A stretch of 64,000 nucleotides of DNA from Rhodopseudomonas sp. BR0M22 (GTDB taxonomy: Bacteria; Pseudomonadota; Alphaproteobacteria; Rhizobiales; Xanthobacteraceae), in assembly GCF_010907035.1 (NCBI RefSeq), contig NZ_QUMK01000010.1, forward strand, positions 21,288-85,287, in the 5' to 3' direction. The notes below the pieces were generated by a model. That model saw only the letters and a program-made list of their open reading frames with translations. It made no database searches and was not told the DNA's origin. This document shows positions 8,941 to 17,738 of the stretch, in pieces (position 1 is the stretch's first letter; every line of letters begins with the position of its first letter). The position numbers and the translations under genes were made by a program.

Positions 8941-9675
8941 ATGAACAAGCTCTCTCTCGCCATTGTTGCGCTGCTCGGCGCCGCCGCGCCCGCGCAAGCG
9001 CATCAGATCTGGATCGAGCAGGCGGATGGGCAGGCCGTGGTGCGGTTCGGCGAGTTCGGCGAGAATCTGCGCGAAGCGTCGCCCGGGCTGCTCGACAAAT
9101 TCGCCAAGGTGACGGCGACGCTGCTGTCGGCCAAGGGCGAGCAGAAGGCCGAGGCGAGCAAGGCTGCAACCGGATTCACGCTGCCGTTCGCCGCAAAGGC
9201 GGGCGACAGTATCGTGGCCGAGGATGCGAGCTATCCGCTGTACACCTGGAAGCAGCAGGACAGGGACGTGCGGAACTGGTTCTATCCGGCCGCGCGACTG
9301 ATCACCGGCTTTGCCGCGCAGCAGCCGAAGCTGGTGCTCGATCTGGTGCCGACCGGTCAGCCCGGTCAGTTCAAGCTGGTGTTCAAGGATCAGCCGAAGC
9401 CGAAGACCAAGGTGACGCTGACGACGCAATCGGGTTGGGCCAAGGAAGCGCACACCGACGCGCAGGGGCTGGTCAGCTTCGACATGCCGTGGCAGGGCGT
9501 TTACGTCGCCGAAGTCAGCCACAACGACAAGACCGCGGGCGAGCGCGCCGGACCGAACGGCACTGAACCTTATGACGCGGTGAGCTACGCCACCACCGTC
9601 ACCTATGAGAAGGCCGACGGGCTGCCGCCGCTTCCGCCTGGTCCGCCAGCGACGCCGGCCGCGCCGCGCAAATGA
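8941..9675 (+). CDS. DUF4198 domain periplasmic protein
   Basis: A 244-residue exported protein with signal peptide MNKLSLAIVALLGAAAPAQA and a mature start HQIWIEQ, the typical first strand of DUF4198 domains (mature N-terminal His next to the cleavage site). It has two beta-rich halves and ends in a Pro-rich tail (LPPLPPGPPATPAAP). DUF4198 proteins often accompany metal or siderophore receptors and are thought to assist periplasmic metal handling. ATG 8941 follows AAGGAGC. The stop overlaps the next start by four bases, so it is coupled to the DUF3649 gene. Confidence 0.85.
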   Translation: MNKLSLAIVALLGAAAPAQAHQIWIEQADGQAVVRFGEFGENLREASPGLLDKFAKVTATLLSAKGEQKAEASKAATGFTLPFAAKAGDSIVAEDASYPLYTWKQQDRDVRNWFYPAARLITGFAAQQPKLVLDLVPTGQPGQFKLVFKDQPKPKTKVTLTTQSGWAKEAHTDAQGLVSFDMPWQGVYVAEVSHNDKTAGERAGPNGTEPYDAVSYATTVTYEKADGLPPLPPGPPATPAAPRK

Positions 9676-9953
9676 CGGCGCGGGCGCATCGCCTCCGGTC
9701 GATCGGTGCGCTGACGTCGCGCATCGTTGCGGCGCTGTTCGGCGGCTACGGGCTTGCGGCGCTTTGCAGCGTCGCGGCGCTGGCGCTGCCGATCAGCAAG
9801 CCGCAGGCGGTGCTCACCGGCCAGCTCGCGAGCTTCGCGGTTTGTACGGCGGTCGTGATCTGGGCGTTCGCGGCGCGGAGTGCACTGGCCGTGTGGATCG
9901 GCCTTGCGCTGGTCGCCGCGGTGCTGGCGCCGCTGGCTTGGTCGGCCTCCTGA
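9672..9953 (+). CDS. DUF3649 small membrane protein (iron-uptake associated)
   Basis: A 93-residue inner-membrane protein with three predicted hydrophobic segments (about residues 18-40, 46-66, 70-90). Its pattern (basic N-terminus, GGYGLAALCSVAALALP) fits DUF3649. Such proteins occur in clusters with PepSY and DUF3325 proteins beside TonB receptors. The start overlaps the DUF4198 stop (ATGA), and the PepSY gene follows 19 bases later. The exact role is unknown; a subunit of a membrane ferric-siderophore reductase is a reasonable inference. Confidence 0.8.
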   Translation: MTARAHRLRSIGALTSRIVAALFGGYGLAALCSVAALALPISKPQAVLTGQLASFAVCTAVVIWAFAARSALAVWIGLALVAAVLAPLAWSAS

Positions 9954-9972
9954 TAAGACGCGAGGTGTGACG

Positions 9973-11595
9973 ATGCCGCATGATCAGCACGCCAAAGGCC
10001 CCGGGTTCCGGCAGAGTATGTCCGGCCTGCATACCTGGACCGGGCTGCTACTCGGCTGGGTTCTGTACGCAATGTTCCTCACCGGCACGGTGTCGTTCTT
10101 CAAGGACGAGCTGTCGCAGTGGATGCGGCCGGAGCTGCCGCGTCTCACCCAGCCGCTCGATCCGGCGGTGGTGGCGCAACGGGTCGCCGACGAAATCGGA
10201 CGGATCGCGCCGAACGCATCGCAGTGGAGCATCAAGCTCCCCGACGGGCGCAGCAACACCGTCTATGCGTTCTGGCGGACTCCCGGCGTCGGGAAGGGGG
10301 CACCTGGGTTCGGGCAGGATTATTTCGACCCGATCACCGGCCATCGCGCCGAGGCGCGGGAGACGCTCGGCGGCGATTTCTTCTACCGCTTCCATTTTCA
10401 GTTTTACTACATGTCTCCGTTCTGGGGACGATTGCTCGCGGGTCTCGCCGCAATGTCGATGCTGGTCGCGATCGTGGCCGGCGTGATCACCCACAAGAAG
10501 ATCTTCACCGATTTCTTCACCTTCCGCTGGGGCAAGGGCCAGCGCTCCTGGCTCGATGCCCACAATGCGCTCTCGGTCTTCGGGCTGCCGTTCCATGTGA
10601 TGATTACCTATACCGGGCTGGTGACGCTGATGGCGCTGTACGTGCCGTGGGGCGAGCGCACCGCCATCAAGACGCCGGCCGAGCGCCAGCAGCTCACGGC
10701 CGAACTCAGCGCGTTCATTCGCGCCGACAAGCCGGGCGGCGACAAGGTTCCGTTGGGGTCGATCGAGGCGATGGTTCGGCAAGCGCAGCAGCGCTGGGGG
10801 ACGACCGATGTCGGGCGCGTCAACTCCGCCAATCCGGGCGACGCGACTGCTCGCGTCGCGGTGACCCGTGGCGATGCCGGGCGGGTATCGATGAGCCCGG
10901 ACTATCTGGAGTTCGATGGCGTTACCGCAAAACTCCTTAAGGTGCACGATCACGTCGGCGCTGCGGCGGAAACCCGAGGCGTGCTCTACGCGCTGCATAT
11001 CGGACGGTTCAGCGACCTCGAGACCCGGTGGCTGTACTTCATCGTCAGCTTCATGGGCACCGCGATGGTCGGCACGGGTCTGGTGATGTGGACGGTGAAG
11101 CGGCGGCAGAAGCTGCCTGATCCGGAGCGGCCGTTTTTCGGATTCCGCCTGGTCGAACGGCTCAACATCGCCAGCATCGCAGGCCTGTCGATCGCCATGA
11201 CGGCGTTCCTGTGGGCGAACCGTCTGTTGCCGAACGCGATGGCGGATCGCGCGTTCTGGGAAATCCATGTGTTCTTTATCGTCTGGGGGCTGACCTTGCT
11301 CCACGCTTTGCTGCGGCCTGCAAAGTCGGCATGGGTCGAGCAGCTTTGGACGGCTGCTGCGCTGCTGGCGCTGATCCCGGTGCTGAATGCTGCGACCACG
11401 CAGCGCCCGCTGTGGCACAGTCTGGCGAGCGGCGACTGGGTGTTCGCCGGCATAGACCTGATGTGCGTGGCGCTGGCGCTGCTGCACGCGGTGCTGGCGA
11501 TCCGCACTGCGCGAAATAGCGCAAGGCTACGTCCACCGCGGAGCGCATCGAAGCGGGGAGGGATCCCGGCCATGTCGCGCGAGGCCGCAACGTGA
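9973..11595 (+). CDS. PepSY-associated membrane protein (siderophore reductase-like)
   Basis: A 540-residue inner-membrane protein. It opens with the family block SMSGLHTWTGLLLGWVLYAMFLTGTVSFFKDEL (first transmembrane helix with conserved His). Further helices lie near residues 155-178 (LLAGLAAMSMLVAIVAGVI), 200-225 (HNALSVFGLPFHVMITYTGL) and 350-375, with three more in the C-terminal part. Between them are periplasmic PepSY-like regions. Conserved His residues suggest haem or metal ligation, as in FoxB/FsrB-type reductases that release iron from siderophores. ATG 9973 is preceded by GAGGTG; the longer frame upstream overlaps DUF3649 and is rejected. The stop overlaps the next GTG. Confidence 0.88.
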   Translation: MPHDQHAKGPGFRQSMSGLHTWTGLLLGWVLYAMFLTGTVSFFKDELSQWMRPELPRLTQPLDPAVVAQRVADEIGRIAPNASQWSIKLPDGRSNTVYAFWRTPGVGKGAPGFGQDYFDPITGHRAEARETLGGDFFYRFHFQFYYMSPFWGRLLAGLAAMSMLVAIVAGVITHKKIFTDFFTFRWGKGQRSWLDAHNALSVFGLPFHVMITYTGLVTLMALYVPWGERTAIKTPAERQQLTAELSAFIRADKPGGDKVPLGSIEAMVRQAQQRWGTTDVGRVNSANPGDATARVAVTRGDAGRVSMSPDYLEFDGVTAKLLKVHDHVGAAAETRGVLYALHIGRFSDLETRWLYFIVSFMGTAMVGTGLVMWTVKRRQKLPDPERPFFGFRLVERLNIASIAGLSIAMTAFLWANRLLPNAMADRAFWEIHVFFIVWGLTLLHALLRPAKSAWVEQLWTAAALLALIPVLNAATTQRPLWHSLASGDWVFAGIDLMCVALALLHAVLAIRTARNSARLRPPRSASKRGGIPAMSREAAT

Positions 11596-11879
11596 GCCAT
11601 ACTGTCGCGCAGCTTCTTTGCCTGGTGGGCTTTTCGGCTCTGGCGTTCGGATTGCGCCGGCCGCAGCACGACATCCTGCGTCGCTCGCTGCGGCGCCCGG
11701 TAGTCCTCGCGCTCCGCGCCGTCGGCGCCTGTGCGCTGCTGGCGGCGCTCGCCGTGCTGGTCGACGCCTCCGGCTGGGGCTTCGGTCTGGTAAAGTTCAG
11801 CGGCCATACCACGCTGGCGGCGGCCTTGGTTTATCTTGCGTTGATCGGCTATGGCCGCAGGTCCGCAATGCGGCAGTGA
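11592..11879 (+). CDS. DUF3325 small membrane protein
   Basis: A 95-residue protein with hydrophobic segments near residues 4-20, 40-60 and 68-85, of DUF3325 type. It starts at GTG 11592, overlapping the PepSY stop (GTGA). It is the last gene of the iron cluster receptor-DUF4198-DUF3649-PepSY-DUF3325, a gene order recurrent in proteobacteria. Probably a small partner of the PepSY reductase-like protein. Confidence 0.8.
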   Translation: MSHTVAQLLCLVGFSALAFGLRRPQHDILRRSLRRPVVLALRAVGACALLAALAVLVDASGWGFGLVKFSGHTTLAAALVYLALIGYGRRSAMRQ

Positions 11880-11903
11880 TCGAAGCTCTTGGTCGGCGGC
11901 GCG

Positions 11904-13901
11904 CTAAGCCGAACGCACCGAGCCGAGGAAGCCTACGACCTCCCGCCGTAGCACGTCGCTATCGGTGGCCAGCGACTTTGCCGCAGCGAACACGTCGCGC
12001 GAGGCGCTCTCGACGTGTTCGGCACCGCGCTGGACCCGTTCGATACTGGTCCCGACGTGAGCCGTCTCAGCGGCGGCCTTGGTGACGTTGTCGGACATCG
12101 CCCGCGTCTCGTGGCCCTGCCGCTCGATCGCCGACGCGATGGTGGAGATGGTTTCGGAGATGCGTTCGATCAGGCCTACGATCTCGTCGATCGAGCCCGC
12201 CGACGAGCGAGTTGCATGCTGAATGTCGGCGACCTGCCGCTGGATGTCCTGGGTGGCCTTTGCGGTCTGTTCGGCGAGGGCTTTGACTTCGAAAGCGACC
12301 ACCGCGAAACCGCGCCCGGCATCGCCGGCGCGCGCGGCCTCGATCGTGGCGTTGAGCGCCAAAAGATTGGTCTGCCGGGCGATGGTCTGAATCATCCCGA
12401 CGATGTCGCCGATGCGATCGCCGGCGCGCGCGAGTTGAAGGACGTGCTCGCTGGTTTGCCGGGTCTGCTGCACCGCTGCGGCCGTCATCGTGGTCGACTC
12501 GACGATCCGTCGGCCGATGTCATCGACCGAGGCGAGCAATTGCTCGGCCGAAGCCGCCACCGTTCCGACACAGGCGCTGACTTCGGACGACACCGAAGCG
12601 GTGGCTATCGTGAGCTGGCGCGACGTCTCCGCGGTTTGCGTCAGCGAGCCTGCCGACGCTTCCAGCGAGGACGATGCTTGGAAGACGGTCTCGATCACTT
12701 TGCCGACCGCGACCTCGAAGCTGTCGGCCAACGTGCTCATGTCCGCCTTGCGACGGTTGGCTTCGACCTGCTGCTGCGCGATCTTGGCTTCAGTCTCGTC
12801 GCGCGCCGCTCGTTGCGATGCAGCCTTGAAGGCTTCGACAGCGCGCGCCATCTCGCCGATCTCGTCGCTGCGTTCCAACCCCGGCAGCACCGCCTCGAAA
12901 TCCCCTGCGGCGAGCCGCTGCATCGCCGCGGTGGTGCGTGTCACCGAGTTGGCGATGCGCTGCCCCACCAGCAAGGCGAGCGCCGCCATTGCCAAGGTGA
13001 CGCCGCCGACGATCCAGTTGAGCAGGCTTCGGACCTCGGCTGCGCTCGCCTGCGAGGCGCGATAGCGTGCCTCCGCGCTCGCCACCAGCGCATCCAGAGT
13101 CGGCCGGTTGCGGGCGAACACCGAGGCGAAGTCGTCGATTTCTTCGTTCAGACTCTGCTGGCTGACCATGAAGGCGAGGAAGCTCGATTTGTAGCCGCCG
13201 ATCAGGGCAGTCAGTTCCTTCGCCTGGTCGGCAGCAAGATTGCTCTTGGTCAGCGCGGCGGCGAAGTCGGAGGCATGCTCGATCAGGGCATCGCCGTCCT
13301 TCTCACGTCCCTTCTGAATGAACTCTTTTTCCAGACGTCGCATCGTCAGCATCAGCACTGATAGGCGAGGATCGTCGATCTCGGCCAGCTTCGCTTCGAG
13401 CCGCCTGGTTGCATCGTGCAATCTGCCCTGCAAACCATCCTGCTCTCTGAGACCGAGCACGCGCTTGGCTGACAGCAGATTCTGGAAACGCGTGAGATAC
13501 AGATTCAAGCCGGCCAGCAGTGCGGTCGATTGCTTGGTCGCTTCGTCGCCTTCCGATTGGCCGAGACGCCGCTCGATGTCCTGTAGTCTGCTCTTCGCCG
13601 ACGCTGCGACGGCGTCATGCTTCGCGATCAGCTTTTCGTCGGATGTGCGCAGGAATTCGTGCGCGATCAGTCCGGCTTGCAGATAGTCCGACGACAGTTG
13701 CATCACGTCGAAGCGTAGCGCGACGCTTGCGTCGGACCGATGCTCCGCCTCGGCGGCCGATCGCAGGCCGACGAGGCAGGCCGCGCCAACCAGTGCGACC
13801 CCGATCAGTCCCAATAATGCGATCTGAATACGGAGGCCGATCTTGATGCGATTGAAGGGCGATTTCAGGAGGCGTTTCGAGGCGGAGTGCAACTGACGCA
13901 T
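11904..13901 (-). CDS. methyl-accepting chemotaxis protein
   Basis: A 665-residue transducer. Transmembrane helix 1 is near residues 24-48 and helix 2 near 290-312. Between them is an all-helical periplasmic domain of about 240 residues, of the bimodular type. A HAMP domain follows ([27 protein letters not shown]). The cytoplasmic signalling domain has the hairpin tip [27 protein letters not shown]. It converges on the iron cluster (24-base gap) and may share a terminator. The ligand cannot be read from the sequence. Confidence 0.94.
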   Translation of the reverse strand: MRQLHSASKRLLKSPFNRIKIGLRIQIALLGLIGVALVGAACLVGLRSAAEAEHRSDASVALRFDVMQLSSDYLQAGLIAHEFLRTSDEKLIAKHDAVAASAKSRLQDIERRLGQSEGDEATKQSTALLAGLNLYLTRFQNLLSAKRVLGLREQDGLQGRLHDATRRLEAKLAEIDDPRLSVLMLTMRRLEKEFIQKGREKDGDALIEHASDFAAALTKSNLAADQAKELTALIGGYKSSFLAFMVSQQSLNEEIDDFASVFARNRPTLDALVASAEARYRASQASAAEVRSLLNWIVGGVTLAMAALALLVGQRIANSVTRTTAAMQRLAAGDFEAVLPGLERSDEIGEMARAVEAFKAASQRAARDETEAKIAQQQVEANRRKADMSTLADSFEVAVGKVIETVFQASSSLEASAGSLTQTAETSRQLTIATASVSSEVSACVGTVAASAEQLLASVDDIGRRIVESTTMTAAAVQQTRQTSEHVLQLARAGDRIGDIVGMIQTIARQTNLLALNATIEAARAGDAGRGFAVVAFEVKALAEQTAKATQDIQRQVADIQHATRSSAGSIDEIVGLIERISETISTIASAIERQGHETRAMSDNVTKAAAETAHVGTSIERVQRGAEHVESASRDVFAAAKSLATDSDVLRREVVGFLGSVRSA

Positions 13902-14174
13902 TGGGTGGCCGGAGCTCGTGACAGTTTTGCGAACGTTGTGTGTTCGTATCTCGCCGATTTGTTAGTTGTCGGCGCGCCACCCATGGACCGCAGACGACAA
14001 CATTCGGTAAATCGACGAAGCAGATTTGTCGAAGAGAGGCAATTCGAGAAGCGATTGATTACTTGCGCGAGTGTACTGTGTCGCTGGCTAGCGCCGCGGT
14101 AGTGGCGGGGAGCGCGACGAAATAATTACGTCACAAATCGAGGCGGCTCGAGCCTGCGTGGCAGGCCGACGCAA

Positions 14175-14202
14175 AAACGCCGCCCGGAATTGGGCGGCGT
14201 TT
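14175..14202 (-). terminator. rho-independent terminator
   Basis: A perfect 11-base stem (AAACGCCGCCC / GGGCGGCGTTT) with a six-base loop. On the minus strand the stem is followed by TTTTTGC, so it ends leftward transcripts, most likely from the class II aldolase gene that stops at 14378. Confidence 0.75.
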
Positions 14203-14278
14203 GGATTCCGATAGCGTAGAGGGTGATGCAATAATCATATCATCGTGGCGTCGGATTTCAACCTTCGACGATCAGAGC

Positions 14279-14370
14279 GTCATTGCTGTGCGAGGATGAG
14301 AATCCGGCGAAGCAATCCATAGTCTTGGTGGACCGGCTGAATTGCTTCGCTGGCGCTCGCCATGACGGGG
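14279..14370. repeat. decayed palindromic intergenic repeat
   Basis: GTCATTGC...GCGAAGCAATCCA...TTGGTGGACCGGCTGAATTGCTTCG...CATGACGGGG is an imperfect long inverted repeat, of the GTCATTGCGAG/GAAGCAATCC style common between genes of Bradyrhizobium relatives. Arms have drifted and function is unknown. Confidence 0.55.
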
Positions 14371-14377
14371 ATAGGTC

Positions 14378-15160
14378 TCAGCTCCGATAGCTCGGATCGA
14401 TGCGGTCGAGCTTGCGCAGCAGCGGCGGCCACACCAGCTTGGTCGAGCGCAGCTCCATCGCGTCGCGGTTGGCGATCAGGTCGTGGTTCTTGTCGATCAC
14501 CATCTTTTCGAGCGGATAGGCGGTCGGGCCGAGCATCTTGGTGCGGACCTGCATCGTGCAGGCGCGCTCGAGATGATACATCCGCTCGAAAGCCGAGGCG
14601 ACGGTGCGGCCGACCGTCAGCGTGCCGTGATTACGCAACAACATGTGGTTCTTGTCGCCGAGATCGCGCTGCAGGCGCGGACGCTCGTCGTGATCGAGCG
14701 CGACGCCTTCATAGTCGTGATAGGCAAGGTCGCCTGTGACGAAATGCGCGGTCTGGTTGATCGGCAGCAGGCCGTCCATGCAGCTCGCCACCGCGGTGCC
14801 GTCCGCGGTGTGCAGATGGATGACGCAACCGGCGTCCTCGCGTACCTCGTGGATCGCCGAATGGATGGTGAAGCCGGCCGGATTGATCTTGTACTGGCTC
14901 TGCGTGAGCTGGTTGCCGTCGAGATCGACCTTCACCAGGCTCGAAGCGGTGATCTCGTCGAACATCAGCCCGTAGGGGTTGATCAGGAAGTGATGCTCAG
15001 GACCGGGCACCCGCGCCGAGATGTGGGTGTCGACCAGATCGTCCCAGCCGTACAGCGCGACCAAGCGGTAGCAGGCGGCGAGGTTGACCCGCTGCTCCCA
15101 TTCGGCCTCGGTCATGTCGGCGGGAACTTCTCTCAGGCGTGCGGCTTCGGCTGGCGACAT
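14378..15160 (-). CDS. class II aldolase/adducin family protein
   Basis: A 260-residue cytoplasmic protein of the class II aldolase fold. Zinc-ligand segments are visible: VIHLHTADGTAVAS (His-x-His) and MLLRNHGTLTVG with the third His. An upstream THISARVPG segment corresponds to the substrate-phosphate loop. The family includes fuculose-phosphate aldolase and many decarboxylases/epimerases; the true substrate is not evident. It stands alone, with a terminator about 175 bases downstream. The first ATG (15160) is kept because GAGGAAA lies just upstream on the coding strand. Confidence 0.88.
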   Translation of the reverse strand: MSPAEAARLREVPADMTEAEWEQRVNLAACYRLVALYGWDDLVDTHISARVPGPEHHFLINPYGLMFDEITASSLVKVDLDGNQLTQSQYKINPAGFTIHSAIHEVREDAGCVIHLHTADGTAVASCMDGLLPINQTAHFVTGDLAYHDYEGVALDHDERPRLQRDLGDKNHMLLRNHGTLTVGRTVASAFERMYHLERACTMQVRTKMLGPTAYPLEKMVIDKNHDLIANRDAMELRSTKLVWPPLLRKLDRIDPSYRS

Positions 15161-15420
15161 GCGTTTCCTCTTCGTGTGGGCGCCGTTGCCCGGCGCGTTG
15201 ACGTGGCGGAAGCCTAGTGCTGCGAATGTCTTGCAGCAAGCGTCGACCGAAGCGCGGCAGGCATGTGGCGGGGCGCTCCGAGCCGGCGGGAAGCCCCGGA
15301 GGCTTGCAACCGCGTGTCAACAAGTTGTTCGCAAAGCTCTGCGGCGATTGCCGATCTGGGACGGATGACGCTATCGTAACGAGGGTTGCCGTGGCGATCC
15401 GCCCCGGCGTGGAGTTGAGA

Positions 15421-16299
15421 ATGGTATTGCTTCTGGTCGCCGGCATCGTCTTCCTGCTGGCCGGAGCGGCGTCGATTGTCGTCGGCGTCCCGGTCAAGGA
15501 GTTCAGCTTCGGCAACACGTTGATCTTGTCGGGCGTGGTGGGCGCATGCACCGGTGCGCTGCTGCTTGGGCTGTCGGCAGTGATCCGTGAGCTGCGGCTG
15601 ATCGGCTCTGGCTTGGCTGCCGACGAGAGCGAACCGAGCGTTGCCAGGGCTCCGACGCGCGCGACGTTATCGTCGTTGCCCGTGGACACGGACAGCGACA
15701 CGCTGTTTCCAGGCGAGCGGCCGGAGCCGTCATTGCCGCCAGCGCAGCCGCTGCCGGCGGCAGCGGAGCCAGCGGGAGCGGCGCCGTGGCAGCAGGAAGC
15801 CAGCGCGCGCGACCGGCTGCGCCAGCGCGCGGCCCCGCCACTCGAGATCAAGCCGCCTCCACCGCCGCCTGGCGACAGCGCGCGCCGAGCCGCCCTGGAA
15901 GCCGAGGAGGATGAGACGTCTCCGCCGAAGCGGCGCAATCTATTGTTTGCGTCGTCCCGGCGCGAGCGGGAACGGGCCGCCCAGACCGGCGGCGATGCGT
16001 CAACCGGAGATCTGCTCGGCGGGGCCGCGACCAGCTTTCACGAATCTTGGTCGCAGATGCGGACTGATGCGGACAGCAACGAGGCTGCGCCGGCACAGGA
16101 GCGCTCGGGTCTCTTGGAGCCGACCCCGGCGCCGCGCAGTGAGGAAATGCAGCAGGTGACGGTGCTGAAGTCCGGCGTCGTCGACGGCATGGCCTATTCG
16201 CTGTATTCCGACGGCTCGATCGAGGCGCAGATGCCGGAAGGCATGATGCGGTTCGAGTCGATCGACGAGCTTCGCGACCATCTCGAACAGCGCGGCTGA
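15421..16299 (+). CDS. hypothetical membrane protein with long Pro/Arg-rich region
   Basis: A 292-residue protein. Two hydrophobic helices open it (residues 1-22 and 32-56), then a disordered Pro/Ala/Arg/Glu-rich region (about 70-250) and a short folded C-terminus beginning QQVTVLKSGVVDGMAYSLYSDGSIEAQMPEG, with beta-hairpin character. ATG 15421 follows GGAGTTGAGA and begins directly with a membrane helix; the longer frame to 15217 has no ribosome site. Conserved-looking architecture but no function I can name; the C-terminus is probably a small cytoplasmic interaction domain. Upstream of mucR but separated by about 190 bases. Confidence 0.75.
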   Translation: MVLLLVAGIVFLLAGAASIVVGVPVKEFSFGNTLILSGVVGACTGALLLGLSAVIRELRLIGSGLAADESEPSVARAPTRATLSSLPVDTDSDTLFPGERPEPSLPPAQPLPAAAEPAGAAPWQQEASARDRLRQRAAPPLEIKPPPPPPGDSARRAALEAEEDETSPPKRRNLLFASSRRERERAAQTGGDASTGDLLGGAATSFHESWSQMRTDADSNEAAPAQERSGLLEPTPAPRSEEMQQVTVLKSGVVDGMAYSLYSDGSIEAQMPEGMMRFESIDELRDHLEQRG

Positions 16300-16347
16300 T
16301 GCGCGCTCGGACCACGTTTCATCTATTAGTCTACCTTGCTCCATAGT

Positions 16348-16377
16348 ATTGCCGACAATAGACTTCGGTATCGGCAA
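16348..16377. promoter_or_regulatory. inverted repeat upstream of mucR (possible autoregulatory site)
   Basis: TTGCCGA (16349-16355) and TCGGCAA (16371-16377) form 7-base inverted repeats spaced by 15 bases. Within the left arm, TATTG-ccga-CAATA (16348-16361) is a second small palindrome. MucR/Ros proteins are known to repress their own genes through AT-rich sites, so an operator is plausible, 114-143 bases before the ATG. Confidence 0.35.
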
Positions 16378-16490
16378 GGTTAGAGTCGTCGCCTGCTGGC
16401 GATGTGCCGTTGAGCCGAGTATCCCGGACAATTTGATCAACGCGCCCGCGGCCCGCCGCGCGCGCTCGGACGAGCGACGAAGGACGGCCG

Positions 16491-16907
16491 ATGAGTGACA
16501 CCACGGGCAAAAGCTATGTCGAGCTGACCGCATCGATCGTCTCGGCCTATGTCAGCCACAATACCACCCAGGCCAGCGAGATCCCGGCGCTGATCGCGCA
16601 GGTTCACGCCGCGCTGCAGCGGCTGTCTGCCGGCCGGCCGGAGGCGGCGCCGCAGGAGCCTTCGAAACCGGCAGTGCCGGTGAAGAAGTCGGTGACGCCC
16701 GAGTATCTGATCTGCCTGGAAGACGGCAAACGCTTCAAGTCGCTGAAGCGTCATCTGCGCACCCAGTACAAGATGACGCCGGAGCAGTACCGCGAGAAGT
16801 GGGGGCTTCCCGCGGACTACCCGATGGTGGCGCCGAACTACGCCGTCGAGCGCTCGCAGCTCGCCAAGAAGATGGGGCTCGGCCAGCAGCGCCGCCGACG
16901 CAAGTAA
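16491..16907 (+). CDS. mucR: MucR/Ros family transcriptional regulator
   Basis: A 138-residue zinc-finger-type regulator of exopolysaccharide, motility and cell-cycle genes in Rhizobiales. An N-terminal helical oligomerisation region (ELTASIVSAYVSHN) is followed by the DNA-binding block at residues 72-120, including MTPEQYREKWGLP and DYPMVAPNYA. The finger reads C75-x2-D78-x9-H88-x3-Q92 instead of the C-x2-C-x9-H-x3-H of Ros, so two canonical zinc ligands are replaced; zinc-independent homologues exist in Mesorhizobium. ATG 16491 follows AGGACGGCCG. It ends seven bases from the convergent SDR gene. Confidence 0.93.
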   Translation: MSDTTGKSYVELTASIVSAYVSHNTTQASEIPALIAQVHAALQRLSAGRPEAAPQEPSKPAVPVKKSVTPEYLICLEDGKRFKSLKRHLRTQYKMTPEQYREKWGLPADYPMVAPNYAVERSQLAKKMGLGQQRRRRK

Positions 16908-16914
16908 CGCCGCG

Positions 16915-17655
16915 TCAAGCCGAGAAGCCGGCATCCGCGGTAATCATCGCGCCGGTGATCAGGCCGGCGGCCGGGCTGGCCAGGAAGGCGACCACGGCCG
17001 CGATCTCTTCCGCTTTGCCATAGCGGCCGAGCGCCGTCAGGCTGCGGAGCTGATCGGCCTGCTGGCCATCGGCCGGATTCATATCGGTATCGATCGATCC
17101 CGGCTGGACCAGATTGACGGTGACGCCCTGCGGTCCGAGCTCGCGCGACAGGCCACGCGTGAAGGCGTGCAGCGCCGACTTGGTCATCGCGTAGACAGTC
17201 GAACCCGCGAACGGCACCCGCTCGGCCAGCGTCGAACCGATCGAAATGATCCGTCCGCCCTGTCCGAGGTGCGGGATAGCGGCCTGCGACGCGAGCACCA
17301 CCGCCCGCACGTTGATGTTCAGCAGCGCGTCGATGTCGGCGAGGCTGAGTTCGGTGATCGGCCCGACCCGGCCGATGCCGGCATTGTTGACCAGGATGTC
17401 GAGACCGCCGAGGCCGGACACTGCTGCCTCGACCGAATGCCGCACCGCGGCCGGGTCGGCGCTGTCGGCCTGGATCGCCACACCGCGGCGGCCCTTGGCC
17501 TCGATCGCCCGCACCACTTCGGCGGCGCGCTCGGCCGACCGCTCATAGGTGATCGCGACGTCTGCCCCCTTGGCGGCCAATTCGATCGCAATTCCCGCGC
17601 CGATGCCGCGCGAGGCACCCGTGACCAATGCCCGCTTGCCCGTCAGCTCAACCAT
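16915..17655 (-). CDS. short-chain dehydrogenase/reductase
   Basis: A 246-residue classical SDR. It has the NAD(P)-binding motif TGASRGIGAGIA (residues 13-24), NNAGIG, and the catalytic Ser-Tyr-Lys set, with IGSTLAERVPFAGSTVYAMTKSALHAFTRGL carrying the Y-x-x-x-K. The C-terminal LASPAAGLITGAMITADAGFSA is the typical FabG-like end. The Arg/Glu pattern after the glycine motif suggests NADPH, though this is weak. Divergent from a TetR regulator with an 83-base gap, so it is probably that regulator's target. Substrate unknown. Confidence 0.92.
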   Translation of the reverse strand: MVELTGKRALVTGASRGIGAGIAIELAAKGADVAITYERSAERAAEVVRAIEAKGRRGVAIQADSADPAAVRHSVEAAVSGLGGLDILVNNAGIGRVGPITELSLADIDALLNINVRAVVLASQAAIPHLGQGGRIISIGSTLAERVPFAGSTVYAMTKSALHAFTRGLSRELGPQGVTVNLVQPGSIDTDMNPADGQQADQLRSLTALGRYGKAEEIAAVVAFLASPAAGLITGAMITADAGFSA

Positions 17656-17738
17656 GTTGTCCTCTATTTTGTAATGATCGATATGGAAATTGCTATGTGA
17701 ATTGCCGGACGCCGGTCAAGTGATTTATATAGCGAGTG

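Larger units (their letters stand above)
13902..14377. other. non-coding stretch between chemoreceptor and aldolase genes
   Basis: 476 bases. The left part (13902-14130) should hold the leftward chemoreceptor promoter and is less GC-rich; short open frames there have no ribosome site or recognisable product. The middle contains a strong hairpin (14175-14202), and the right part a decayed repeat (about 14279-14370). Confidence 0.6.

Noticed and set aside
13887..14102. 71-codon open frame before the chemoreceptor promoter
   Set aside because: No ribosome site, overlaps the chemoreceptor start region, composition unlike a protein gene.
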